A stretch of DNA of 64,000 bases from Haloarcula rubra (GCF_019599465.1 NZ_RKLR01000006.1:186001-250000), one strand, 5' to 3'; counted from the first letter of the stretch, positions 10,271 through 19,643 are shown. Translations and numbers: made by a program. Notes: generated by a model from the letters alone, not told the origin.

Positions 10271-10888
10271 ATGGAACCGGACGACGTCCGCCGAGACTGG
10301 GCCGAGCGTTCGGGCAAGTACTCGCCGACGTACTACGCAGATATCGGCCCGAACGAGGTGAGCGAGACGCTCGTCGACGTGTTGAGCCACTACGTGTCGG
10401 ACGATGCCGCCATACTCGAAATCGGGTGTGGCTCCGGGCGTCACCTCGCGCACCTGCTGGACGACGGCTACGAGGACCTCACCGGCGTCGACATCAACGC
10501 CGACTCCTTCGACGTGATGGCAGAGAACTATCCACGACTCGCCGAGACGGGAACGTTCCAGACGGGCGCAATCGAGGACGTGGTCGAGGAGTTTCCGGAC
10601 GACGCATTCGACGTCGTCTACACCGTCGAGACGCTCCAGCATATCCACCCAGACGACGTGTGGGTGTTCGAGGAGATTGCACGAATCTGTGGCGACCTGC
10701 TGGTGACGGCCGAGAACGAGGGCAACAGTCCCGAGCGAGGTCGGTCGGACGCCGAGGTGAGCTACGTCGACGACGAGTTCCCGCTGTACCATCGCAACTG
10801 GAAGGAGGTGTTCTCGGAGTTGGGGTTCGCCCAGCTCATCCGTGAGCCGACTGCACGCGACACGATTCGCGTGTTCCGTGGACTTTGA
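10271..10888 (+). CDS. Class I SAM-dependent methyltransferase
   Basis: 205 residues from ATG at 10271 (MEPDDVRRDWAERSGKYSPT); alternatives at 10259 and 10184 add a tail without family character. The Rossmann motif I ILEIGCGSGRHL lies at 48-59, with acidic motif II GVDINADS and a post-motif LQHIHPDD. It resembles small-molecule methyltransferases (Methyltransf_11/25). Substrate unknown. It diverges from the ABC operon and is followed at once by a GC-rich hairpin and T-run. Confidence 0.82.
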   Translation: MEPDDVRRDWAERSGKYSPTYYADIGPNEVSETLVDVLSHYVSDDAAILEIGCGSGRHLAHLLDDGYEDLTGVDINADSFDVMAENYPRLAETGTFQTGAIEDVVEEFPDDAFDVVYTVETLQHIHPDDVWVFEEIARICGDLLVTAENEGNSPERGRSDAEVSYVDDEFPLYHRNWKEVFSELGFAQLIREPTARDTIRVFRGL

Positions 10889-10894
10889 CATACT

Positions 10895-10918
10895 CCCCGC
10901 GCTGAAGCACGGGGTTTT
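10895..10918 (+). terminator. GC-rich hairpin plus T-run after methyltransferase gene
   Basis: Nine-base arms CCCCGCGCT (10895-10903) and AGCACGGGG (10906-10914) pair with one mismatch around a GA turn, followed by TTTT. It begins seven bases after the methyltransferase stop and could act as a terminator. The same kind of CCCCGCGCTGAAGC hairpin is also familiar at the ends of haloarchaeal IS200/IS605-type elements, so its origin may be mobile. Confidence 0.5.
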
Positions 10919-11292
10919 CCTCGAATCTCCGTAACGCGGCGAGTTCTCACTGCTAGAGCCGAACAGACCTGAGCGAGTCCGGGACTGAGCGACGACGGTC
11001 GGTGCCACCCCGTGACTAACACTTTTCTGTCGGCTAAGATAACCAATCCTGTCGAACCGGGTGGGGTTAAGGTAGATACCTGTGCGACTGAGGATACCAG
11101 ACGTGGTCGGAGAACGTGATTCAGCGCCGATTATGAACTGTCTAAATACATTCGAGACCGTTTTGGAAGTTCGCACCGGCGTCGTGAAACTGGCTAAAAT
11201 CGACTAATTCTGGTAAACAGTGTTGAATCGAGGACAACGGTCTGTCGTTTATATGCGGATAGCTCTGCATGGTGAAGATACGCGAAGCACCA
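10919..11292. other. Non-coding stretch, possible mobile-element remnant
   Basis: No convincing gene is seen in these 374 bases. Together with the hairpin at 10895-10914, the block to about 11090 resembles the non-coding end region that accompanies TnpB-type (IS200/IS605) elements in haloarchaea, but no transposase fragment can be recognised. A TATA-like TTTATA at 11248-11253 probably serves the small gene at 11293. Confidence 0.3.
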
Positions 11293-11550
11293 ATGTCCAC
11301 CGTCGACTCCTCCCTCCCACGGTTGCCCACCGTCGTCCCGACCCTCCGAGCGCTGGCCTCGCGCGTCGCCAAGTCCTGTCTGACCGCCGTCAGAGCCACG
11401 GCCTTCTGGGCGACGATACCGTTGCCACTGGTCGTCCTCGGGATGCTCGTGAGCGGTGTCGTCACCACGGCACCGCTGCTCGTGGCAGGTCTCGTTCTCT
11501 TGAACGTCCTCTGTGCGGCCGTCGGCCACGACCACTCCCCGGGTAGCTGA
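11293..11550 (+). CDS. Small membrane protein, function unknown
   Basis: 85 residues from ATG at 11293 (MSTVDSSLPRLPTV); an ATG at 11269 in frame would add eight residues. A basic amphipathic N-terminal part is followed by hydrophobic stretches (IPLPLVVLGMLVSGVV and LLVAGLVLLNVLCAAV), i.e. two membrane spans or one hairpin. A TATA-like TTTATA at 11248-11253 is placed for a short leader to 11293. No known family is recognised. Confidence 0.5.
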   Translation: MSTVDSSLPRLPTVVPTLRALASRVAKSCLTAVRATAFWATIPLPLVVLGMLVSGVVTTAPLLVAGLVLLNVLCAAVGHDHSPGS

Positions 11551-11849
11551 AACTCCTACGGGCCTGTCAACGTCAGCGACGCCGTTTTCCTTCGCCAGGA
11601 TGGACGGGCGTCCGCGAGGACGACGACACTCACACTGGGCGCCGTCTCGCCGACCATGCCTGCCAACAAATCGCCTGCGAATGTCGCCAGTTCACTCGCC
11701 GCTGGGGTCGCAGACGGGCCGCAGTCGCGTCGGTCGCTTCACCCGACCCCGACGAACGTGTCCGACCGTGACGTGGTCCGAGAACACCGATTTCGACAGT
11801 GCTAAGCACGTATCACCGAGTGTGTTCGTGGTATTCCGCTTCGTGAGGT
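11551..11849. other. Intergenic region without recognised content
   Basis: About 300 bases. A 49-codon reading frame on the plus strand (11655-11804) has no clear coding character or similarity I can name. A TATA-like TTTATAG at about 11866-11872 lies just inside the next gene and does not obviously serve anything. Confidence 0.3.
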
Positions 11850-12095
11850 TCAGGCACCGGTGTCGTCTTTATAGTGGTTCGGCGTCGCCTCTATCGCCGT
11901 GACCATGCCGAGGGTTGCCTCGGACGTGTCGACGACCGATAGACCGGCTTCAACGAGTTCGACCGGTCGCTGGTTCCAGCGACGTCCCTTCGCCTCGTAG
12001 TGGCCGTCGGCACGCCAGTCGGGGAAACAATTCACAACAGAGACGTTGCCCCGACCGCGCTCTCGGAGTTCCTGTTCAGGCGGGTCCGGAGTCAT
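11850..12095 (-). CDS. Hypothetical small protein
   Basis: 81 residues from ATG at 12095 (MTPDPPEQELRERGRGN). Charged and soluble, with a Trp/Arg-rich centre (FPDWRADGHYEAKGRRWNQR). No domain recognised. It is the only sizeable frame in the gap between the membrane protein and the histidine kinase; the rather basic middle is unlike its acidic neighbours, so it could be spurious. Confidence 0.4.
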   Translation of the reverse strand: MTPDPPEQELRERGRGNVSVVNCFPDWRADGHYEAKGRRWNQRPVELVEAGLSVVDTSEATLGMVTAIEATPNHYKDDTGA

Positions 12096-12200
12096 CGAGT
12101 CGCCGTCACGTCCCTCCTCGAGACTGCCGTTTCCGAGTGAGGGACTCCGAGGGGGAGTTAGCAGTCACGTCGTGGCCGGTCTGAACGGGCGGCCGTGGCC

Positions 12201-13763
12201 TTACTCGTTCGCAAGCGGGAGTCGGACGACGAACACCGCACCGCTCGGGTCGTTGTCTTCGACGCGGACCCGCCCGCCGTATGCTTCGACCATCGTGTCG
12301 ACGAAGAAGAGGCCGAACCCCGACCCCGTGGACTTCGCGTGACCGGTCTCTCCGCGTCTGAAGATTGTGTCCTTCTCGTCGTCGGGGATGCCGGTCCCGG
12401 TGTCGGCGATGCTAACTGTCGCGCAGTCGCCCTGCTTCTCGACGGTGACGGTGATGCTGAGGCCGTCGGGGTCGTTGTGAACGACGGTGTTTCTGAGGAT
12501 GTTTGCGAAGACCTCGGACAGCAACTCGTTCGCCAGCACAGTCGTCTCCGCCGGCGCGGACGCCTCGACATCGACGACTGGATACGCCGAACGGACCGAC
12601 GCCAGTTCGCCTTCGAGAATCGGACCGAGGTCGATAGGTTCGACGTCTACCGTCCCGTCGCCGGTCAACGTATCGACGACCGATTTGACCCGCTGGACGA
12701 CGCCGACGACGTCGTCGGACCACTTCTCTATCGTCTCTGCATACTGACGGTACTCGTCGTCTTCGAGTTGCTCGGAGAGCGTCTCAGCGCGCGCCTGAAT
12801 GACGAGCATGGCGTTCAGGACGTCGTGTCTGATGATGCTGTTGAAGAACTCCATCTGAGAGGAGGTCTTGGCCAGCATCTGCTCGCGTTCCGCACGGTCG
12901 AGCGCACTCGCAGACGCCGCGGCGAGCAGTTCGGCACCGTACACCTCGTTGTCGTCGAACGGTCTCGCCCTCGTCGACCCGACGGTCAGGAGGCCGAACT
13001 CGTCGAGGGGGACGACGAGTTCTCGCTGCCGGTCGGCCCCGTCGAGACCGGTCGAGGGTATCGGCTTCGAGTTGTCGAGTTCTCTGGTCTCGCCCTCGAC
13101 GAAGGCGTTCCAGCGAGGGCACCCCTCGTCGGCGGAAATAGAGGCCGTCTCCGTGGCCGTCGGACGGGGGCCGGTCTGTGCGAGCGGAGACAGATTCGTC
13201 CCCGACTCGTCTGGGGTCCAGATTGTGGCGATAGGGCGGTTCAAAACCGTTACTGCGGCATCGACGGCGATGGCACACACTCTCTCTGGGTCGGCCGTGT
13301 CGTTCATCCGCTGGGTCGCGTCGTGCAGAGCCGCTATCGTCTCGTTGCGCCGTCGGAGTTCGACGAATCGACGCCGGTGTGCGAGTAGCCCGTCGATGCG
13401 TGCTTCTAACTCCTGCTGTCTGATTGGCGTCTCGATGACGTCGTCGACACACCGCCAGACCGACGGTGGGAGGTCGGAGACGTCCCGCCGACTCACCAAC
13501 AGAGACGGTAGATACTCGCCGGCGCGTGCTTGGTCGAGACTGTCGCGATACGTCTGGTACGTCTGTCCGTCCACGATAGCCGCATCGAAGGGGTCGTCGA
13601 GTGAATCGTGGCCGTCGAGGACGACGACGTCGTGCGACCCAGAGAGCCACTCGACGAGCAGTCGTCTGTCCCGGGCGGCCCGAACCCCGACGAGTACGGT
13701 CGGTGTGTCGGCGGTGATTTCGGTGTCCACCGTTCGCACTCGCTCGGAGTCCCCACCGATCAT
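12201..13763 (-). CDS. Histidine kinase with N-terminal receiver-like and GAF domains
   Basis: 520 residues, soluble. A receiver-like domain occupies about 20-130 (acceptor candidate Asp65 in AAIVDGQ), a GAF-like domain about 140-290, then a HisKA segment with the phospho-acceptor His313 (SIIRHDVLNAM), the N-box around NILRNTVVHND (421-431), G1 box DTGTGIP (454-460) and G2 box GSGFGLFF (480-487). Its ATG overlaps the stop of the KaiC-like gene by four bases. As the last gene of a four-gene operon it is the likely signalling output or input partner of the KaiC-like ATPase and HalX receiver. Confidence 0.9.
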   Translation of the reverse strand: MIGGDSERVRTVDTEITADTPTVLVGVRAARDRRLLVEWLSGSHDVVVLDGHDSLDDPFDAAIVDGQTYQTYRDSLDQARAGEYLPSLLVSRRDVSDLPPSVWRCVDDVIETPIRQQELEARIDGLLAHRRRFVELRRRNETIAALHDATQRMNDTADPERVCAIAVDAAVTVLNRPIATIWTPDESGTNLSPLAQTGPRPTATETASISADEGCPRWNAFVEGETRELDNSKPIPSTGLDGADRQRELVVPLDEFGLLTVGSTRARPFDDNEVYGAELLAAASASALDRAEREQMLAKTSSQMEFFNSIIRHDVLNAMLVIQARAETLSEQLEDDEYRQYAETIEKWSDDVVGVVQRVKSVVDTLTGDGTVDVEPIDLGPILEGELASVRSAYPVVDVEASAPAETTVLANELLSEVFANILRNTVVHNDPDGLSITVTVEKQGDCATVSIADTGTGIPDDEKDTIFRRGETGHAKSTGSGFGLFFVDTMVEAYGGRVRVEDNDPSGAVFVVRLPLANE

Positions 13764-15226
13764 CTGCCGTCTGCTGACCCCTCGTCGGTGAACTCGGGCG
13801 TCCCGCTGAGAACGCCTCGGAGTCCGGTGAGCGGTTTCCCGACCGTGATGCCGTGTTGCGTGATTTCGAACTCCCGGAGGGTCCGCTCGAAATCGCTGGT
13901 TCGCTTTTTCAAGATTCCGATGGCTTTCCGCAATCTGCCGTTCATCTCCAGATAGCGGAGGAAGACGATGTTGTCGGCGAGGTAGCTGACCTTGCTCTTG
14001 GTCGGCTGGAACTGGCCGGTCACGTTGTCGACGCAGTCGACCAGAATCACCGTGACGCCCATATTCTTGAGGTATCGGCCGAGGCTGTTTAGCTCCCGCT
14101 CGAGGTCGGCTTCGTCCCCTTGGAGCGAGAGGCGGTAACCGTCGATGCCGTCTATCATCACGATTCGGGCGTCACGCTGTTCGACCTCTTCGCGGACCAT
14201 CGCGGCGAACTCGGCCGGTGACTTATCGAGCGGTGTCACGTCTTTGATAGTCAGTGTTCCGCGCTCGACCATCGTCTTGGCGGGGACGTTCACCGATTCG
14301 CAGCGGGCGAGGAGCGTCGCCCTGTTCTCCTCGAACATGTAGATGGCGGACCGCTCACCGCGCCCGGCCGCCTCCTTCATGAACTGGGTGCCGAGGGTCG
14401 TCTTCCCCACACCTGTCGGCCCGCTGAGTACCGTCACGGTCCCCCGCTCGACGCCGCCGTTCAGGAGTTGGTCAACCTCTGGAACGCCGGAGGAGACGAC
14501 TTCGGACGTGAAATCCTGACTGTGTACCTCGGGGTGCAAGACGGGATAGACCTGTATGCCTTCGTCGGTGATGCGGACCGAGTGGTGGCCGTCTTCGGTA
14601 CCGGACCCACGGAACTTCGGGACGGAGATGGCTCTCCCGTTCTCGGTTCGGGTCAACTCGAACGTCCCGTCGCTGACGTACTGGAGGTCGTCGTCCGGCG
14701 ACTCGGGCGTGGCCTGTGAGGTGAACAGAACGGTCGCGCCCCGCTGTCTGAAGAACTGTATCAGCCCGTTTATTTGCTTTCGGAACTGGTACGTGTCCGG
14801 CGAGAGGTTCCGAAGTTGTGTGAGTGGGTCGATGAACACTCGGTCGGGGTCTAGTTCTCGAACACGTTCGTCGATGGCGCTCACGACGTCCGGGCCTTCG
14901 ACTTCGCTGGGCGCGAAGATTTCGTACTGCTGACCGTCGGTGAAGGCCTCTGACCCGGGGCTCATATCCAGAAACTCGACGCCTTCGAGGTCGAATCCCA
15001 ACGTCTCGGCGTTGGCACGGACGTCAGATTCGGACTCCTCTAGGTTGACGAACAGAGACGACGACTCGCTCGGCCCGCTAGTGAGAAAGTGCTGCCCGAG
15101 GATGGTTTTTCCCGTCCCCGGACGTCCGGTCACCATGTACGTTCGACCGGGCACGAGGCCGCCGTGGAGCACGGTGTCGAGGCCGTCGATGCCGGTGGTA
15201 CACCGCCTCTCGTCGTCCTCAGCCAT
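13760..15226 (-). CDS. KaiC-like dual-domain ATPase
   Basis: 488 residues from ATG at 15226 (MAEDDERRCTTGIDGLDTVL). Two RecA-type KaiC domains are present: Walker A GRPGTGKT at 34-41 and GPTGVGKT at 269-276, each with a downstream acidic Walker B region (VFIDPL; IVMIDGIDG). This is the two-domain architecture of circadian-clock KaiC but without kaiA/kaiB beside it. The gene overlaps the HalX receiver gene upstream (8 bases) and the histidine kinase downstream (4 bases). In haloarchaea such proteins often travel with two-component genes and are thought to act as ATP-driven signalling modules; clock activity is not implied. Confidence 0.9.
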   Translation of the reverse strand: MAEDDERRCTTGIDGLDTVLHGGLVPGRTYMVTGRPGTGKTILGQHFLTSGPSESSSLFVNLEESESDVRANAETLGFDLEGVEFLDMSPGSEAFTDGQQYEIFAPSEVEGPDVVSAIDERVRELDPDRVFIDPLTQLRNLSPDTYQFRKQINGLIQFFRQRGATVLFTSQATPESPDDDLQYVSDGTFELTRTENGRAISVPKFRGSGTEDGHHSVRITDEGIQVYPVLHPEVHSQDFTSEVVSSGVPEVDQLLNGGVERGTVTVLSGPTGVGKTTLGTQFMKEAAGRGERSAIYMFEENRATLLARCESVNVPAKTMVERGTLTIKDVTPLDKSPAEFAAMVREEVEQRDARIVMIDGIDGYRLSLQGDEADLERELNSLGRYLKNMGVTVILVDCVDNVTGQFQPTKSKVSYLADNIVFLRYLEMNGRLRKAIGILKKRTSDFERTLREFEITQHGITVGKPLTGLRGVLSGTPEFTDEGSADGR

Positions 15227-15812
15227 TGACGACCCTCCGTTTCGGTTCATTCTTGTCGATTTGGTGAAACAACGCCGTCGTATCCCGGGCGCTCAGTCCG
15301 TGCGAGATTTCGTCTGTTTCGGCACTGACGGTCTGGATACGCCGCACGAGGCGGGAATACGCCGCACTCTCTTTCAGTTCGGCGTCCGTCTTTCGGTCCA
15401 TGAGCGTCGCCCGCTTGGCGACGAGTGCAAACAGTTCGGACAGTTTCCAGCCGTAGTCGCTCCGACGGCAGAGTGACTGGACGACCGCCCGGAGCTCCTC
15501 AACAGTGACGGGTTTCAGCACGTACTCGTGTGCCGGCATGTCGACGATGTCGAAGTCAGATTCGACCGCGGTGACAACGGCAACTTGACAGTCGTAATCC
15601 GAGTCTGCTATCGCATCGAGGATGCCCTCGTCGGTGTGGTCTGGGCGTACAGGGTCAAGCAGAACGACCGAGATGTCGTCGTCGAGCCTGTCGAGCGCCA
15701 TCTCGGCGTCGTGGGCGACCCGGACTCGATACGACGATGAGAGCCATCCCGCGTATAGGTCGGCGACGTTCGGGTCGTCGACGACCAGAACGCCCGGTTC
15801 GTTGCCTACCAT
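15219..15812 (-). CDS. HalX-domain response regulator
   Basis: 197 residues from ATG at 15812 (MVGNEPGVLVVDDPNVADLY). The receiver domain (about 7-120) has the acidic pair VVDD, the phospho-acceptor Asp53 (VVLLDPVRPDH) and Lys100 (YVLKPVT). The C-terminal part (LSELFALVAKRATLMDRKTD and onward) matches the HalX domain found after haloarchaeal receivers. The start overlaps the HalOD1 gene end by 7 bases. It has no DNA-binding output of its own, so it likely relays phosphate to or from the kinase at 12201-13763. Confidence 0.9.
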   Translation of the reverse strand: MVGNEPGVLVVDDPNVADLYAGWLSSSYRVRVAHDAEMALDRLDDDISVVLLDPVRPDHTDEGILDAIADSDYDCQVAVVTAVESDFDIVDMPAHEYVLKPVTVEELRAVVQSLCRRSDYGWKLSELFALVAKRATLMDRKTDAELKESAAYSRLVRRIQTVSAETDEISHGLSARDTTALFHQIDKNEPKRRVVNG

Positions 15813-16129
15813 GACGTCGGAGACGGACTGTTCGATTGCTCCGACCCGCACTGTTCTATCAGTACCTCGCCGCCGGCAGCGACGCGAACGTCGCACCCCG
15901 CGAATCGGAACCTAACTCCCCCGGCCGCCCGATCAGACTCGGGGGCCGGTTCGAAGACGCTGTTGAGGGCGTCCGGGTCGATGACGTCGTACAGTGGACG
16001 TTCGGTTGCGTAATTTTTGTCGCCGACGACGTGGCTGATCCCGTCAAGAATAGTCGTCGTCAGAGCCGTGTCGCCACCCCACTCGTGACGACACCGGTGT
16101 TCGGCGATAGATGTACGCTCTCCATTCAT
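15806..16129 (-). CDS. HalOD1 output-domain protein
   Basis: 107 residues from ATG at 16129 (MNGERTSIAEHRCRHEW). The pattern TILDGISHVVGDKN, then PLYDVIDPDALNSVF, then VRFRFAGCDVRVAAGGEVLI is that of the HalOD1 domain, a haloarchaea-specific domain usually fused to or placed beside signalling proteins. First gene of the four-gene overlapping operon. A CATATG palindrome sits across its start. Biochemical function unknown. Confidence 0.85.
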   Translation of the reverse strand: MNGERTSIAEHRCRHEWGGDTALTTTILDGISHVVGDKNYATERPLYDVIDPDALNSVFEPAPESDRAAGGVRFRFAGCDVRVAAGGEVLIEQCGSEQSNSPSPTSW

Positions 16130-16222
16130 ATGGTACGATAGTGGTACGCTCAGGATAATCGTAGTGTAGACTCTAGTGGTACTGTGACTCGCCGACACTC
16201 TAGGTGGCTAGAGACAGGGCTG

Positions 16223-19200
16223 TCAGGGTGCGTCGAGTATGGCCGAGATTATCTTTCGTTCGGCCGCTCGGAGGTGGTACTGGTATGTCGAGGCGGCGAT
16301 GTCGCGTGTTTCGGCGAGTTTACTGCTCGTCGTCTCTCGCGGCCACTCGTAGAACCCGCCGAAGTGCGCCGTTTTGAGGGCATCCAGTTGCCGGTCCGTC
16401 AGTTCGTCGAGTATCTCCTCGTGGAACATCTCCCGAGGTTCGACGGGGGTGGGGTTCTCGCGTCGGGCCAGCAGAGTCGTCTCGGGATACAGCGATCGAA
16501 CCTCCTCGATAAACGACCGGACGCCGTCCGATTCGGACAACACGGTCACCAGCGTCGTCGTCCCGCCCTCCGCCGTGAGCGTCCGCAGGGTGGCGTCGCT
16601 CGCTCTGAGAGCCGCCACCAGCGGCGGCGTCGAGATACGCAACTGATATAGTCCGTCTCCGTCCTTGACTGAGAGCGGTTGCACCGAGCGAACGGTCTCG
16701 AAGGACGTGAGTTTCTCTGCGACGTCGGCCGGGGTTCCGCGCAGGCGACAGAACAGCCTGTCCGTGTCACTGTCATCGCGTATCATACCGACGACAGCCA
16801 TCTCGGCCCGGAGTTCGGCCGTCAGACGGTTAGTGAACAGGCGGTCGGTGGTTATCTGTAGCTCCACCTCCGTCCGCTGGGTCGCTTGCATCCCTTCGGG
16901 CCCCGGGACGTTGTGGAGGGCGTAGCCAATCGTGTCGCCCAACTCGTCCAGGACGGTCCTCTCTCTCTCGTCGAACGTGTCGGGGGCGTCCGCGTGGATG
17001 ACGAGGACGGCGTCGACGTAGTCGCTGTCTCCCACCGGGACCGCCGCTATCGACTGATATCCGTAACTGAGCGCGACACTCCGATGCCCCTTCCACTCGT
17101 CGTCGTCGAGAATGTTCCCGGCGACCTGAATCTCGTTCTCGTGGTACGCGGCCTCGACGAGTCTTGCAATCTGTGGATAAGACCCACCCGACCGGAGTTC
17201 GTCGACGAACTCCGAGTCGACCCCCTGCCACTCCTCGGGAGTCACGGCGTCGCTATCTGCGTCTCTTTCCCCCCACCACGCGAAAGTGTACTGGTTCGCC
17301 GTGGCGAACTGTTCGCAGACGTCCGCTCTAATCTCCGCCCGTGTGGACGATCGAACGAGCGTCTGCACGATTTCGCGGATTATCTCGTTGAGCCGGTTCA
17401 CCTGTTCGAGCACCCGGTTCTGCTGTTGGAGCTGTCGGTCCCGCGTCTGTATCGTCGACGCCTTGCCCGCCCGGTCGAGCGTGGCTTCGAGTCCCTCTCC
17501 GACGAGACGAGTGATTTCGCGCTCGGAACTGGCAACGGATTGGTCAGTGGTCAGTCCACCGACGAGGACGCCGTGATTGCCGATTGGTACGACCAGTCCG
17601 GACTCGAAGGGCGGTGTCGTGTCGTTTCTCTCGGTCTGCTCCCTGTCCCAGTCGCGTACCTCGTCCTCAACGAACGCCGTCCACAGGACGCCGCCGTCCG
17701 TCCGAGACGCGGCGCTCTCGTCGAGATACCCCTCCCCGTCCGCCTGCACGAGCGGCGTGAGCGACTGGCTGCCGTCGAACTCGTAGAACACCGCCGCGTC
17801 GAAGTCGAGGAGTTCGGTCAACGTCTCTGTCGCGACGTCCGCGATAGCCGCTCGCTCCTCGGCACGCGTCATCTCTCGCATCCGGTCGTGTAGCGTGGTC
17901 AGACGCTCCTCGTACCGGTGCTGCTCGGTGACGTCGATGACCACTGCCTGCCCGACGCGCTCACCCTGCCACCACCCGGACGTGGTCTTCACGCGAACGT
18001 GGCGGACGTCGCCGTCGTCGCGGACGAGTCGGAACTCTGTCGGGCCGACGACGTCCCGGTCGTGTATCACCGCCTCTATCTCGGCCTCCGCGATGCCGTG
18101 GTCGTCGGGGTGGATGAAATCGAACACCGAGCGACCGACGAGTTCGTCGCGACTGTCCACCCCGAGCAACTCGACTGTCGCGTCGTTACACCAGACGGTG
18201 TCGCCGTCCGCGTCGAACAGATTGATTGGGGCCGGCGAGTCCTCGACCAAGTTGCGGTAGCGCTGTTCCCGCCGTTCGAGTCGCTGTTCGTACTCCCGCT
18301 GGTCGGTCATGTCCCGAATCACGGAGAGGTGCTGGCCGGGCACGACGTCGCTCGTCGCGGCGTACTCCACGATGCGTTCCTCGCCGTCGGACCGGACGAG
18401 CGGGAAGGTTCCACGTCGGGACCCGTCGTCGATAAACCCCTGCCACGCGCTCGCCTCGTCGAACCCGTCGTCGATGAACTCGTCCACCGGACGGCCGAGT
18501 AGCGCCTCCCGAGAGAGGCCGAACAACTCGATCGCGCTTTCGTTCGCGTCGAGGAACCGCCGGTCGTCGTCCAGTATCACCATCGCGTCGAACGCTTCCT
18601 CGAAGACGGCCCGGAACCGGTCACGCTGTTGCTGGAGGTCACGCTCCCGTTCCCGGTGCTCGGTGATGTCGCGGACGAAGCCGACGATCCGTATCACGTC
18701 GCCGTCGTCGTCGAGAATCGGTTTGCTCTCGCCCCGGACCCAGCGCTGTTCGCCGTCCTCCGTCCGGACTCTGTACTCGACTTCGTCGGCCGTCCCGTTC
18801 GAGAGTCGCTCCATAGACGCCCGTGCTTTCGACCGGTCCTCGGGATGGACGAACTCGAGGAACGACTTCGGTTCACGCTTCAGACGGGCGATCGATCTGT
18901 CCCATATGTCCTCGTACGCCGAGTTGACGAACAGGAGTTCACGCCACTCCCCGTCGAACGCGAACAGAATGTCGTCGGTCCGTTCGGCCAGTTGGGTCAA
19001 CAGCTGCTCGTTCGACTCGGCCGACCGTCGTGCCCGATGTCGGTCGACAGCGTCGCGTATCCGGTGTTCGAGGACGGCGTACTGGGCGTCCTCACCGTTT
19101 CGCTGGACGTAGTCGGTGGCACCGGCCGCCAACGCATTGGCGACGTCCGACTCGTCTCTCGCGCTGCCGAAGAGGAGAACCGGGAGGTTGGGGTGGTCCT

Positions 19201-19429
19201 CTCGAACCGCCCGCAAGAACTGGTGAGAATCGGTTTCGGGACGGGCATCCTCGACGACCAAGCAGTCAACGGTCGTCTCCTCGAGCGTCTCACGGGCTTC
19301 ACTCACATCGTCTGCCGCTGTGATTTCCATTCCGTCGCTGCCTTCCGCCAGAGATGCGCTGACTGCCGTTTCGACCGCCGAGTCGGCGGTCACGTAGAGG
19401 ACGGTAATCGGGTTATCTGGAGGGTTCAT
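16223..19429 (-). CDS. Multi-domain PAS/GAF sensor with bat-type HTH regulator
   Basis: 1068 residues from ATG at 19429 (MNPPDNPITVLYVTADSAVE). Order: receiver-like domain (about 8-125), three PAS domains with PAC motifs (about 145-510, e.g. RIVGFVRDITEHRERE), two GAF-like domains (about 525-840), the bacterioopsin-activator linker, and a C-terminal HTH_10 (LTDRQLDALKTAHFGGFYEW ... STYQYHLRAAERKI). A one-protein sensor and transcription regulator, since no kinase domain is present. It reads toward the HalOD1 operon with a 93-base gap, so co-transcription is possible. Ligand and targets unknown. Confidence 0.9.
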   Translation of the reverse strand: MNPPDNPITVLYVTADSAVETAVSASLAEGSDGMEITAADDVSEARETLEETTVDCLVVEDARPETDSHQFLRAVREDHPNLPVLLFGSARDESDVANALAAGATDYVQRNGEDAQYAVLEHRIRDAVDRHRARRSAESNEQLLTQLAERTDDILFAFDGEWRELLFVNSAYEDIWDRSIARLKREPKSFLEFVHPEDRSKARASMERLSNGTADEVEYRVRTEDGEQRWVRGESKPILDDDGDVIRIVGFVRDITEHRERERDLQQQRDRFRAVFEEAFDAMVILDDDRRFLDANESAIELFGLSREALLGRPVDEFIDDGFDEASAWQGFIDDGSRRGTFPLVRSDGEERIVEYAATSDVVPGQHLSVIRDMTDQREYEQRLERREQRYRNLVEDSPAPINLFDADGDTVWCNDATVELLGVDSRDELVGRSVFDFIHPDDHGIAEAEIEAVIHDRDVVGPTEFRLVRDDGDVRHVRVKTTSGWWQGERVGQAVVIDVTEQHRYEERLTTLHDRMREMTRAEERAAIADVATETLTELLDFDAAVFYEFDGSQSLTPLVQADGEGYLDESAASRTDGGVLWTAFVEDEVRDWDREQTERNDTTPPFESGLVVPIGNHGVLVGGLTTDQSVASSEREITRLVGEGLEATLDRAGKASTIQTRDRQLQQQNRVLEQVNRLNEIIREIVQTLVRSSTRAEIRADVCEQFATANQYTFAWWGERDADSDAVTPEEWQGVDSEFVDELRSGGSYPQIARLVEAAYHENEIQVAGNILDDDEWKGHRSVALSYGYQSIAAVPVGDSDYVDAVLVIHADAPDTFDERERTVLDELGDTIGYALHNVPGPEGMQATQRTEVELQITTDRLFTNRLTAELRAEMAVVGMIRDDSDTDRLFCRLRGTPADVAEKLTSFETVRSVQPLSVKDGDGLYQLRISTPPLVAALRASDATLRTLTAEGGTTTLVTVLSESDGVRSFIEEVRSLYPETTLLARRENPTPVEPREMFHEEILDELTDRQLDALKTAHFGGFYEWPRETTSSKLAETRDIAASTYQYHLRAAERKIISAILDAP

Positions 19430-19602
19430 CGCCGGAGGGGAGTTCGTCGTCGAGGGCAGTCTGCGTGGCCTGCGGGCGGTGCATCGTTGCCCCATCTCTC
19501 AGCTATATATGTGAACTCTTCGCTCTTTAGAGGGTCAAATTCCTCTCCCGTCCACATGGGTCTGGCCACGGCGAGCGCCGGAAACGTCGTCCCAAAACAA
19601 TA

Positions 19603-19610
19603 TTTATAAA
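19603..19610 (+). promoter_or_regulatory. TATA element of acetyl-CoA synthetase gene
   Basis: TTTATAAA in an AT-rich block, about 34 bases before the ATG at 19644. With the usual archaeal spacing transcription would begin about 10 bases before the start codon. Confidence 0.5.
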
Positions 19611-19643
19611 TAATGATGTTTTGAACGTACACTTACAGGCCAC

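Noticed and set aside
11655-11804. 49-codon frame on the plus strand as a small gene
   Set aside because: Basic composition unlike haloarchaeal proteins, no promoter or ribosome site, and no recognisable pattern.
13760-15226. Circadian clock kaiABC locus
   Set aside because: Only a KaiC-like double ATPase is present. kaiA and kaiB are missing and the neighbours are two-component genes.
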